Shown one piece after another: positions 25,961 to 33,693 of a DNA stretch of 64,000 bases. Below the pieces are notes generated by a model, which saw only the letters and a program-made list of their open reading frames with translations, was not told the origin of the DNA and searched no databases. Location: positions 1 to 64,000 of the forward strand of contig NZ_LARW01000066.1 of assembly GCF_000971055.1 (NCBI RefSeq), given 5' to 3'. A program made the translations under genes and the position numbers. The number at the start of each line of letters is the position of its first letter. The stretch's first letter is position 1. This stretch comes from Sphingomonas sp. SRS2. GTDB lineage: Bacteria > Pseudomonadota > Alphaproteobacteria > Sphingomonadales > Sphingomonadaceae.

Positions 25961-27169
25961 ATGGCCGATATGCAAAGTGATCTGGTGGCCGATGTGCCGC
26001 GCTTCTCGCTGGAGGAACGAACCCGCCGATGGGCCCGGGTCCGCGCCATGATGCGTGAGGAGCGGCTCGATGCGATCTTCGTGCCGCCCAACACCGGCTT
26101 TTGGGACCAGTTCCAGGCCAATGTCCGCTATCTTACCGGGATCGGCGGCAATTGCGCCCAGATCGCCGCGGTGTTCCCGCTGGAAGGCGATGTCACGGCC
26201 GTGACCAACCCGGACATGGACGTGCGCTATTGGCAGGCGCGGCAGGATTGGGTTCACGACATTCGTCCGGTCAGTGCGGGATGGGGCTATGTCGGTGGCG
26301 CGATCGAGCGGATGAAGGAATTGTCGCTGTCCGAGGCGCGGATCGGCGTCACCGGCCTGACGGACAACACGCGCTTTCCCGAGGGCATCACGTCGCTCGG
26401 CATTTTTCGACGTTTGCAGGAAGCCTTTCCGAAAGCGGAAATCGTCAATGCCAACCTGCTGCTGGAACGCTCCCGTTTCGTGAAGAGCGACGAGGAGTTG
26501 GCGTTCATGAGTGCGGCCACGGCGCTGGTCGAGGGCGCCGTCGAGACCTTGCGTCGCGAGGCCCGGCCGGGTGTTGCCGAGAACATCGTTTACGCCCGCA
26601 TGCTGGCCAGCATGATCGAGGCGGGCGGCGAAACGCCGACCATGATCCTGTGGTCCGCCGGCTGGCCGCAGCCGCCGTCCAACCAGTATCTGCCCTCGCG
26701 GCGAAAGCTCCAGACGGGCGACATGATCTGCATCGAAGCCGAGGGCCGGTGGGGCGGATATTGCGCGCAGAACACCCAGCCCATTTTCGTCGGGAAGGCG
26801 CCGGCGGAATATCACCGGATGTTCGCCCGTCAGCAGGAAGCGGTGGCGGCTTGCTACGCCAAGCTCCGGCCGGGCTCTACCGTCGGCGACATCGTCGAGG
26901 CCGCGTCGGCTTTCACGAACGATGAACTCCAATGCCGCCTGTTGATGCATGCCCGCGGCTTGGGGGACGATTCGCCGATCGCGATCTATGCCGCGCGGAA
27001 CGAGCTGATGCGCGATTGGCCGATCGAAGAGAACGCCACCTTCATCGTCAAGCCGATGATCAGCACGCCTGATCACCAGAAACGCATCTACTGGGGCGAC
27101 ACCGTCAAGGTGACCAAGGACGGCGCGCAGCGGCTGGGCAACAGGCCCGCGGAAATCATCGAATTATAA
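25961..27169 (+). CDS. M24-fold (creatinase / aminopeptidase P-like) protein lacking metal ligands
   Basis: This ~402-residue protein has the two-part creatinase/M24 fold: a creatinase_N-like domain (~10-150) and a pita-bread domain (~165-400). I chose the ATG at 25961; the frame opens at 25775 but that leader is unconvincing. In aminopeptidase P the ligands are Asp, Asp, His, Glu and Glu. Here the first segment reads CIEAEGRWGGYCAQNTQP (Glu and Gln instead of the two Asp), the Glu segment reads FIVKPMIS (Lys), and the last reads RIYWGDTVKVTKDG (no Glu). Only a His (LLMHARG) may remain. It is probably not a dinuclear metallopeptidase. It sits between an ALDH and a P450. Confidence 0.8.
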   Translation: MADMQSDLVADVPRFSLEERTRRWARVRAMMREERLDAIFVPPNTGFWDQFQANVRYLTGIGGNCAQIAAVFPLEGDVTAVTNPDMDVRYWQARQDWVHDIRPVSAGWGYVGGAIERMKELSLSEARIGVTGLTDNTRFPEGITSLGIFRRLQEAFPKAEIVNANLLLERSRFVKSDEELAFMSAATALVEGAVETLRREARPGVAENIVYARMLASMIEAGGETPTMILWSAGWPQPPSNQYLPSRRKLQTGDMICIEAEGRWGGYCAQNTQPIFVGKAPAEYHRMFARQQEAVAACYAKLRPGSTVGDIVEAASAFTNDELQCRLLMHARGLGDDSPIAIYAARNELMRDWPIEENATFIVKPMISTPDHQKRIYWGDTVKVTKDGAQRLGNRPAEIIEL

Positions 27170-27215
27170 GATGTGGCGTTGCCCGCCGGGATCGGGCCGA
27201 GGGGAGAAATTGTCG

Positions 27216-28436
27216 ATGAGTCAACATACACCCAAATGGCTGAGCGAGATTGACCCGGTCGAGTTCGAACGCGCGTTGACGGACGACCCCTACCCGTATT
27301 GGGCTCGGCTGCGGGAGGAGGCGCCGGTCGCGTGGGTTCCGTCCATGCAGATGTGGATGGTGACCCGCTGGCGCGAAGTGCGCGCCGTCGCCATGGACAG
27401 GAAGAGTTTCCATGGCGCGTGCGATCCCGCTCATATGCGGTTGTTCGGCGAGAACAACGTCCTGTCGGCTGAAGGCGCGGTCCATGCCGAGATCCGTTCG
27501 TTCGTCGATCCGCATCTGCGCAAGAACAAGGTTTCGACATATGTCGACGATCTGGTCAGGCCAACCGCGCGGCGATTGCTGGAATCGCTGAAGAGCAGGC
27601 GCAAGGCCGATATCGTCGCCGAATATCTCGAACCGGTAAGCGTCCGCGCGCTGGGCGATTATCTGGGCCTGCGGGATGTGCCCTCCGCTCAGCTCATGCG
27701 CTGGTTCCACGGGCTCGGCACCGCGCTGGTCAACAAGGGCATGGACGAGCACGGCAATTTCCTGGCTCCTGAGGCCCAGCAACATGCCGATGTCATCAAG
27801 GCGGAGATCCGCGCGACCGTGGATCCGATCCTCGATCGGGTGCGGCGGACACCCGATGATTCAGGGCTGTCGCATTGGGTCAACGAGGCGACGCCGCCGG
27901 GGCAGCCGCGGTCTAACGACTTCATCTATCCCACGCTGTTCGTGACGATCCTGGGCGGAATGCAGGAGCCGGGTCATGGTGCGGCGAATACGCTGCTCGG
28001 GCTTTTCTCCCGGCCGGATCAATTCGAAGAGGTGCGCGCGGACTGGAGTCTGATCGAACTCGCCAATCATGAAGGATATCGCTGGATATCGCCGATCGGC
28101 GTGTTCACCCGTCGGGTGATGAAGGATACCGAAGTGGGCGGCGTCCTGATTCCCGAAGGGGCGATCGTCGCGGGGTCGATGGCATCGGCGAACCGGGATC
28201 CTGAGCAGTTTCCCGATGGCGACGTCTACGACCTCCGGCGGCCGCCGAAGTCGCACATCGCCTTCAACATGGGCGCGCATTCCTGCGCGGGGCGCTATTT
28301 CGGCAGCGCCGTGCAGCGCATCGCACTTGAGGAGCTGTTCGCGGCCTTCCCCGGCCTTGCTCAGGACAAGGATGCCGATCCGACTGTGTCCGGCTGGTTC
28401 TTCCGCGCTACGGTGGGGCTGCCGGTCGTCTGGTGA
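27216..28436 (+). CDS. cytochrome P450, GcoA-like (CYP255-type aromatic O-demethylase)
   Basis: This ~406-residue soluble bacterial P450 has the heme loop FNMGAHSCAGRYF with Cys357 as axial ligand. The K-helix ExxR is in EGYRW. The I-helix reads ILGGMQEPGHGAANTLLG (~244-261). It has Glu-Pro-Gly where most P450s have an acid-threonine pair, a form I associate with the guaiacol demethylase GcoA. From memory, much of the rest also resembles GcoA, e.g. LVRPTARR, EPVSVRALGDYLGL, HWVNEATPPGQ and YIYP-like FIYPTLF. GAGGGGAG precedes the ATG. A ferredoxin follows 88 bases downstream. The family reaction is oxidative demethylation of a methoxyphenol, releasing formaldehyde. The exact substrate is unproven. 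Confidence 0.85.
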   Translation: MSQHTPKWLSEIDPVEFERALTDDPYPYWARLREEAPVAWVPSMQMWMVTRWREVRAVAMDRKSFHGACDPAHMRLFGENNVLSAEGAVHAEIRSFVDPHLRKNKVSTYVDDLVRPTARRLLESLKSRRKADIVAEYLEPVSVRALGDYLGLRDVPSAQLMRWFHGLGTALVNKGMDEHGNFLAPEAQQHADVIKAEIRATVDPILDRVRRTPDDSGLSHWVNEATPPGQPRSNDFIYPTLFVTILGGMQEPGHGAANTLLGLFSRPDQFEEVRADWSLIELANHEGYRWISPIGVFTRRVMKDTEVGGVLIPEGAIVAGSMASANRDPEQFPDGDVYDLRRPPKSHIAFNMGAHSCAGRYFGSAVQRIALEELFAAFPGLAQDKDADPTVSGWFFRATVGLPVVW

Positions 28437-28524
28437 CGGACGGCCGACAGATGCAAATCTGTCGCACGGCCGTCACGCAGACTACGGCGCGCTGGCGCAT
28501 CCGGATCGGGAGAAGGTAGCGCGG

Positions 28525-28848
28525 ATGATAAGGGTCAATTTCTTGCTGGCGGATCAGCGCGTGGTACAGGTCCGCGCTGAAGCCGGCGACAGCGTGATGC
28601 ATGTGGCGCTCATGCAGGAAGTCGAAGGAATCCTGGGCGAATGTGGCGGGGGCATGATGTGCGGCACCTGCCATTGCTATGTGGGCGACGAATGGGTCGA
28701 TGCGGTCGGGCCGGCGTGCGCCGACGAAGCGGACCTTCTGGAGGGCGCGATGGCCGAGATACTGCCCAGCAGCAGGCTGTCATGCCGTATTCTGTTGTCG
28801 CAGGCGCTCGATGGTCTGGTCGTCCGCATCCCCCAAACGCAGGGCTGA
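28525..28848 (+). CDS. [2Fe-2S] ferredoxin (adrenodoxin/putidaredoxin type)
   Basis: This 107-residue electron carrier has cluster cysteines in GECGGGMMCGTCHCYV (C-x5-C-x2-C) and a fourth in SSRLSCRIL. The ATG at 28525 follows AGAAGG. It very likely passes electrons to the P450 just upstream. In characterised GcoAB the partner is instead a fused ferredoxin-reductase, so this would be a three-component system with the NAD(P)H:ferredoxin reductase encoded elsewhere. It might also serve one of the Rieske oxygenases in the region. Confidence 0.88.
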   Translation: MIRVNFLLADQRVVQVRAEAGDSVMHVALMQEVEGILGECGGGMMCGTCHCYVGDEWVDAVGPACADEADLLEGAMAEILPSSRLSCRILLSQALDGLVVRIPQTQG

Positions 28849-28869
28849 CGATAGCTGCGGCCGGCTTTT

Positions 28870-28887
28870 CCGGCTTGCCCAAGCCGG
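28870..28887 (+). terminator. hairpin after the ferredoxin gene
   Basis: A 7-bp perfect stem (CCGGCTT / AAGCCGG) with a 4-base loop lies 22 bases after the ferredoxin stop and before the marR-type ATG. There is no T-run after it, so it may only weaken read-through or protect the message end. Confidence 0.35.
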
Positions 28888-28913
28888 CGAGACGACGCTA
28901 CGTATCCTGCGAC

Positions 28914-29390
28914 ATGAAAATGAGCCACGTGAGAACGTTTCCCGGGCACCTGCTCAGGCGAGCGAACCAGATTTCGATGGCGATCTTCGCTGAGGAAATG
29001 GCGGAGACGGAGCTGACCTCGGTCCAGCATGTCGCGCTCATCGCGATCGCCGAATATGGCAAGCTAGATGTCACAAGGCTCGCCGAAATCATCGATTTCG
29101 ACAAGGCGACTATCGGTGATGTCGTCCTGAGACTCGAAAGAAAAGGCCTGTTGAAGCGCACCGTCAGCGAATCCGATGGCCGGGTGAAGCTGCTGCGGCT
29201 CACCGCCGCCGGAAAAGCACTGCTGTTCGTGAGCGAACAGCGGGTCGAAGCTGTCCAGGCACGGATATTGGATCGCCTGCAGGAAGACGAGCGTGCGCAC
29301 TTCATCGCCCTGCTCGCGAAACTGGTGGGTGGAAACGCTGCCCAACCGGAAGATAGCGAAGATAATCTGGTGGCAGATCTTCGCCGGTGA
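28914..29390 (+). CDS. MarR-family transcriptional regulator
   Basis: This 158-residue dimeric winged-helix regulator has the DNA-binding core VTRLAEIIDFDKATIGDVVL followed by RLERKGLLKRTVSESDGRVK, whose DGR wing is the MarR signature. The ATG at 28914 gives the usual family length, while upstream extension in frame has no family character. MarR proteins in such clusters usually repress catabolic genes until an aromatic acid or its CoA ester binds. It lies between the P450/ferredoxin genes and the maleylacetate reductase gene, either of which could be its target. Confidence 0.88.
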   Translation: MKMSHVRTFPGHLLRRANQISMAIFAEEMAETELTSVQHVALIAIAEYGKLDVTRLAEIIDFDKATIGDVVLRLERKGLLKRTVSESDGRVKLLRLTAAGKALLFVSEQRVEAVQARILDRLQEDERAHFIALLAKLVGGNAAQPEDSEDNLVADLRR

Positions 29391-29619
29391 ACTTGGATGT
29401 GCACGGGTAGTAACGGCCATCCCCGAACAAGTATATTCTGGGAACAGCCAGAAGCGCCAAGACATTGACGAGTTGCGCCAATCTGGAGCGACGCGCTGGG
29501 CGAAGGAGGCCGCACCATTGTACTGGTGACAACGTTGCCATAGTCAAACCACTGACGATGATATGGCCGCAGCCTTTCGATCATCTCCGAGATCATCCCG
29601 GATAACAGCCGAGGTACAT

Positions 29620-30687
29620 ATGCGCGACGCGTTCGTTTATTCAGCAAACCCGTCACGGATCATATTCGGGCGGGGCAAGCTGGCCACCCTAGCGGATGAA
29701 GCGGACAGGATAGGCATATGCCGCGCGCTCGTGCTTTCCACGCCCGAGCAGGCGGCGTCCGCTCTAGATATCGCAGGCCGGCTTGGTTCCCGTTCCGCCG
29801 GCACCTTCACCGGCGCGGTCATGCACACGCCGGTGGAGGTGACGGACCAGGCGCTCGCCGTCGCGAAGGACCTTGGCATTGACGGGATCGTCGCTGTTGG
29901 CGGAGGTTCCACGATCGGCCTCGGCAAGGCGATAGCGTTACGCACGGATCTGCCGCAGATCGTCGTGCCGACGACCTATGCCGGATCGGAGGTCACACCG
30001 GTGCTTGGCGAAACCAGGGATGGCCAGAAGGTTACGCAGACCAATCTCAAGGTGCTGCCAGAGGTCGTGATCTACGACGTCGACATGACCCTGGGTCTTC
30101 CCGAACGCATGTCGGCGACAAGCGGCATCAACGCGATCGCCCATGCGGTCGAGGCGCTCTACGCGATGAACGGCAATCCGATCATCGACATGATGGCCGC
30201 GGCCGGGGTTCGCTCGCTTGCCGGGGCGCTACCGCGCATCGTCGCCAACCCCATGGATCTCGCCGCACGATCCGAGGCTCAATATGGCGCCTGGCTTTGC
30301 GGCACCTGCCTGGGCGCAGTCGGCATGTCGCTCCATCACAAGCTTTGTCACACGCTCGGCGGCTCTTTCAACCTGCCTCACGCGGAAACGCACACGATCG
30401 TCTTGCCGCATGCGTTGCGCTACAACGCGCCGGCAGTCCCCGGAGCGATAGCGGCTCTGGCCAGCGCGCTGGGCGCCAGCGATCCGGCATTGGAATTGTT
30501 CGATCTCGCTGGTCGGCTCGGTGCGCCGCGCGGCCTGAAGGATATCGGAATGCCCGAAAGCGGCATTGATGAGGCTGTCGATCGGGCACTCGCCAATCCC
30601 TATTACAATCCCCGGCCGCTCGATCGCGCTTCGCTACGCGCGTCGATCGCGGCTGCATGGGCGGGGGGTCCGCCACAAGGCAACTAA
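29620..30687 (+). CDS. maleylacetate reductase
   Basis: This 355-residue iron-containing alcohol dehydrogenase family enzyme is of the maleylacetate reductase branch. The N-terminus RDAFVYSANPSRIIFGRG, the coenzyme loop GIVAVGGGSTIGLGKAIAL, VPTTYAGSEVTPVLGET and the metal-region HHKLCHTLGGSFNLPHAETH are characteristic. It reduces maleylacetate to 3-oxoadipate with NAD(P)H, the step after hydroxyquinol or chlorocatechol ring cleavage. The ATG at 29620 follows CCGAGGT; the frame is open from 29563. No hydroxyquinol or chlorocatechol dioxygenase is in the window, though a dienelactone hydrolase is at 37081. Confidence 0.87.
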   Translation: MRDAFVYSANPSRIIFGRGKLATLADEADRIGICRALVLSTPEQAASALDIAGRLGSRSAGTFTGAVMHTPVEVTDQALAVAKDLGIDGIVAVGGGSTIGLGKAIALRTDLPQIVVPTTYAGSEVTPVLGETRDGQKVTQTNLKVLPEVVIYDVDMTLGLPERMSATSGINAIAHAVEALYAMNGNPIIDMMAAAGVRSLAGALPRIVANPMDLAARSEAQYGAWLCGTCLGAVGMSLHHKLCHTLGGSFNLPHAETHTIVLPHALRYNAPAVPGAIAALASALGASDPALELFDLAGRLGAPRGLKDIGMPESGIDEAVDRALANPYYNPRPLDRASLRASIAAAWAGGPPQGN

Positions 30688-30853
30688 CACCGCCCCACCC
30701 GCACTGTGGTTGGCATTTTCATGCGTATTATGATCAAATCGGCAATATCATTGCGCCAAACATTCACAATACGATAAGGCTGGCAAAATTGTCTGCCGAG
30801 GGGATTATGATGACAGCCGAAATTCGCGCGCCATCCGGACGGATATCGGGCCG

Positions 30854-32086
30854 ATGAGCGACGTGAGCCAGCAAGTCGGCACCTTGGGGAAAACGCGTGC
30901 GCGGGTCGCGGCGGCAGCGGTCATCATGACTATGGACGGGTTCGACTCTTTCAGCCTCAGCCTGATGGCGCCCCTGATCACCCGCGAGCTCGAGATCCCA
31001 GCCGCGACTTTGGGACTCGTCTTCGCCAGTGCGATGGGCGGAATGACCATCGGCGCCCTGGTCGGAGGAACGCTGGCGGACAGGTTCGGGCGGCTGCGGC
31101 TGTTGTTCGTGTCGATCCTGCTCTTCGCCCTGGCCGCCCTGACGATGCCATTGGTCGGCAGTCCGGGCGAGATCATCCTCAACCGAGCCATCGCCGGCAT
31201 GGGGCTGGGCGCGGCGGGTCCGATCGCGACATCGTTGCTCAATCGCCCCGGTGAGAAGCCGCCGGGCGAGTTCGCGGTCGCGCTGGTCTGGTCGGGCATA
31301 GCCATTGGCGGGTGCCTCGCTGCGCTGTTCAACTATGTGTTTGCGGCTACCTATGGCTGGCGGCTGATCTTCATCGTCGGCGGCCTGCTGCCCATTCCCG
31401 TCGCCATCTGCACCTATTTCGTCTTTCGCGATACGCCATCTGGCGTCCCTTCGGGTGGGATGGACAGGGCGGCTGCGCGCCCGCGGATATCGGGTCTCTT
31501 CACCCATGGCCGCGCCGCTCGCACGTTCATCGTCGCGGGCATGTTCTTCTTCGGCTTCGTCACGACATCGATCATGGTGTACTGGCTGCCGACGGTGCTC
31601 AGCCATCTCGCGGCGTCGTCCTTCATGATCTCCGCGACCTTCGCCGGCATTAACGGCGGTTCCGTGGTTGGAATGCTGCTCCTTGGTTTCCTGGCTTCCC
31701 GCGGACGATCGGCACGGATCAGGACATGGACGTGGGCCTCTGCCGGCCTGTGCGGCCTGGGGGCGTCGCTGCTGAGCGGCAACGCGGCAATGATCGCCTT
31801 GCTGGCGATTATCGGGGCAACGATCGCGGCGGGCGGCCAGTCACTGGCGATTTCGCTCGCCAACGACCTCCACCGCACAACCGGCCTTCAGGCCACCTCG
31901 GTCGGCTTCATGACCGCGGCGGGACGCATCGGTCAGTTCAGCGCACTGGGTATCAGCGGAGTGATCGTCGCATGGAGTGGTCAGGAGACGGTGGTGTTCG
32001 CGCTCGCGGGGGTGGCGGCGCTCCTGGCGGCCCTGCTGTCCGCTATTGCCGCCAGATCGATGGAGAAGCATGTCGCGCCGGTTTGA
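30854..32086 (+). CDS. MFS transporter, aromatic acid:H+ symporter (AAHS) type
   Basis: This is a 410-residue inner-membrane carrier with twelve predicted hydrophobic spans. The motif MDGFDSFSLSLMAPLI in the first span contains the DGFD acid pair typical of AAHS carriers such as PcaK and BenK. GGTLADRFGRLR is the loop 2-3 motif. The AAHS family imports aromatic acids with protons. It follows the maleylacetate reductase gene by 166 bases and lies upstream of the sigma-54-controlled unit. It probably brings in the acid handled by the neighbouring oxygenases. Confidence 0.87.
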   Translation: MSDVSQQVGTLGKTRARVAAAAVIMTMDGFDSFSLSLMAPLITRELEIPAATLGLVFASAMGGMTIGALVGGTLADRFGRLRLLFVSILLFALAALTMPLVGSPGEIILNRAIAGMGLGAAGPIATSLLNRPGEKPPGEFAVALVWSGIAIGGCLAALFNYVFAATYGWRLIFIVGGLLPIPVAICTYFVFRDTPSGVPSGGMDRAAARPRISGLFTHGRAARTFIVAGMFFFGFVTTSIMVYWLPTVLSHLAASSFMISATFAGINGGSVVGMLLLGFLASRGRSARIRTWTWASAGLCGLGASLLSGNAAMIALLAIIGATIAAGGQSLAISLANDLHRTTGLQATSVGFMTAAGRIGQFSALGISGVIVAWSGQETVVFALAGVAALLAALLSAIAARSMEKHVAPV

Positions 32087-32131
32087 CGGGCTCCGACTTC
32101 GTCCGGTCTCGCCCGCCGGCCAGTGACCACT

Positions 32132-32184
32132 ATCATGGCTAATTTTAACCAGTAAAATTGAAACTGGTTTAATTTAGCCATGAT
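32132..32184 (+). promoter_or_regulatory. paired 16-bp palindromic sites, likely activator UAS
   Basis: Two copies of a 16-mer, TGGCTAATTTTAACCA (32136-32151) and TGGTTTAATTTAGCCA (32165-32180), are arranged as an inverted repeat. The full arms are 22 bases with two mismatches and a 9-base spacer. Starts are 29 bases apart, about three helical turns. They lie about 165 and 136 bases upstream of the start expected from the sigma-54 promoter at 32274. That is the distance and spacing known for XylR upstream activator sites. The XylR-type protein encoded at 39192-40874 is the likely binder. Confidence 0.65.
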
Positions 32185-32273
32185 TAGGCCGCCGGTCGGA
32201 GTGGCAAAAATCGAGTTGAAGAATAAATCATTGTTTTTCAATCCATTGAAGGAATTCCGCCTCTGCCGTTGAA

Positions 32274-32291
32274 CTGGCACGGCTCCTGCAA
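32274..32291 (+). promoter_or_regulatory. sigma-54 (-24/-12) promoter
   Basis: CTGGCACG-GCTC-CTGCAA matches the consensus YTGGCACG-N4-TTGCW at every position but one. The -24 GG and -12 GC are at the required spacing. Transcription should start near 32301, 37 bases before the TTG start of the flavin monooxygenase. RpoN promoters need an AAA+ activator, and one of the XylR type is encoded downstream in the window. Confidence 0.8.
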
Positions 32292-32337
32292 TGCCTCCCG
32301 CAACGCGGCTTGACCGCTCGCTGGAGAGGATCTGCAC

Positions 32338-33606
32338 TTGGCTACCCCGTCAAACACGGTTGAAAGCATATCGGAAGGGGGCGGCGGTTCCGCCACCGGC
32401 TGCATGGATTCCTTCTTCGATGCACCGGGGCCGGACCACGAGATCGTCGCCAGCGCGCGTGCGCTCCAGCCGCTCATCCGTGAACATGCCAGCGATGGCG
32501 ACGCCAACCGTCGTGCAAGCGACACCGTGATGGACATACTTCACGCGCAGGGCTTGCTGCACATCGCCGTTCCGAAGCGGCTGGGCGGCAAGGGCGCGAA
32601 TTTCCGCACCTTCATCGATGCGGTGGCAGAGATCGGCTATGCCGATGGCGGCACTGCATGGGCGTCCGCGCTGCTGAACGTCTGCACCTGGTTCGCGACG
32701 CTGTTTTCGGAGCAGGCGCAGGCCGATGTGTTCGGCGGCGGCAAGCTTTCCCGGGTCTGCGGCATATTCACGCCGCCCCAGATTTCGGAACGGATCTACG
32801 ACAAGGTAAGCGGCGGCGTCCGCGTGACCGGGGAATGGCCTTATGCGTCCGGGTCCGCGCACGCCGATTGGGCAGTGCTGGGCGTGAAGGTCGGCGAAAA
32901 TGCCGATGGTTCGCCCATCCTCGGCCTCGGCCTGATTCCGATGGCGGATCTCTCTCTCAAGGACAGCTGGTTTGTCGCTGGTATGCGGGCCTCGGCCAGC
33001 AATACGCTGGTGGCCAACAACGTCTTCGTTCCTGATCACCGCATCCAGCTGTTCGAAAGGATGGGCGACGAGGATTATCTGCGGGAAGCGTCGGACGAGG
33101 CGAGCGACTATGCCTCGTTCATACCGGTGGCCGCGCTCGTCCTGTGCGGTGCGCAATTGGGACTGGTAAGGGCGGCGCTCGACCTGAGCCGTGAAAAAGG
33201 CGCGGCGAAGAATGTCGCCTACACGATATACGCCCAGGCGCGGCAGTCGCCCGCGCATCAGATCGCGATTGCGCAGGCGGCCAGCGAAGCCGATCAGGCC
33301 TATCTTCTGCTCGCCCGCGCCGCCGCCGACATCGACAAGGCGGCATCACGTCGCGAGAAGCTCGATCGGCTGACACGCGCCCGCATCCGGATGGATACGG
33401 GCCAGACCGCCAGGCTTTGCCGGACCGCCATCAATCGCCTGCTCAGCTTCAACGGCGCCAGCAGCTTTGCGGACGTCAATCCGATCCAGCGGATCTGGCG
33501 CGATAGCGAGATAGCGGGCCGACATGCTTTCGTGATGCCGGAGATCGCCGACCTGATCTACGGCCGTATCCTGCTCGGCCTCGAGGAACCTGTTCAACCT
33601 TTTTGA
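32338..33606 (+). CDS. group D flavin-dependent monooxygenase (acyl-CoA dehydrogenase fold)
   Basis: This ~422-residue protein has the acyl-CoA dehydrogenase fold of two-component monooxygenases (HsaA / HPAH C2 / DszC type). These use reduced FMN or FAD supplied by a separate reductase to hydroxylate phenols. Visible blocks are AVPKRLGGKGANFRTFIDAV, GEWPYASGSAHADWAVLG, the GMRASASNTLVANNVFVPDH segment and a C-terminal WRDSEIAGRHA. I took the TTG at 32338 because GGAGAGGA is eight bases upstream. An ATG at 32404 is possible. It is the first gene behind the sigma-54 promoter. The flavin reductase is not in the window. Confidence 0.83.
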   Translation: MATPSNTVESISEGGGGSATGCMDSFFDAPGPDHEIVASARALQPLIREHASDGDANRRASDTVMDILHAQGLLHIAVPKRLGGKGANFRTFIDAVAEIGYADGGTAWASALLNVCTWFATLFSEQAQADVFGGGKLSRVCGIFTPPQISERIYDKVSGGVRVTGEWPYASGSAHADWAVLGVKVGENADGSPILGLGLIPMADLSLKDSWFVAGMRASASNTLVANNVFVPDHRIQLFERMGDEDYLREASDEASDYASFIPVAALVLCGAQLGLVRAALDLSREKGAAKNVAYTIYAQARQSPAHQIAIAQAASEADQAYLLLARAAADIDKAASRREKLDRLTRARIRMDTGQTARLCRTAINRLLSFNGASSFADVNPIQRIWRDSEIAGRHAFVMPEIADLIYGRILLGLEEPVQPF

Positions 33607-33693
33607 TGCGGCCGGCGGCGCCGGTTGCGGCCGTAAGATTAAATATTCCGACGTCGGACAAGAATGATTCTAGAATTAGAAGAGGAGGGCATA

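Noticed and set aside
30711-30726. Sigma-54-like TGGCATTTTCATGCGT before the AAHS carrier
   Set aside because: The distance between GG and GC is one base too short for a -24/-12 promoter.
30780-30797. Sigma-54-like TGGCAAAATTGTCTGCC before the AAHS carrier
   Set aside because: The spacing is one base too long and the -12 TTGC is not matched.
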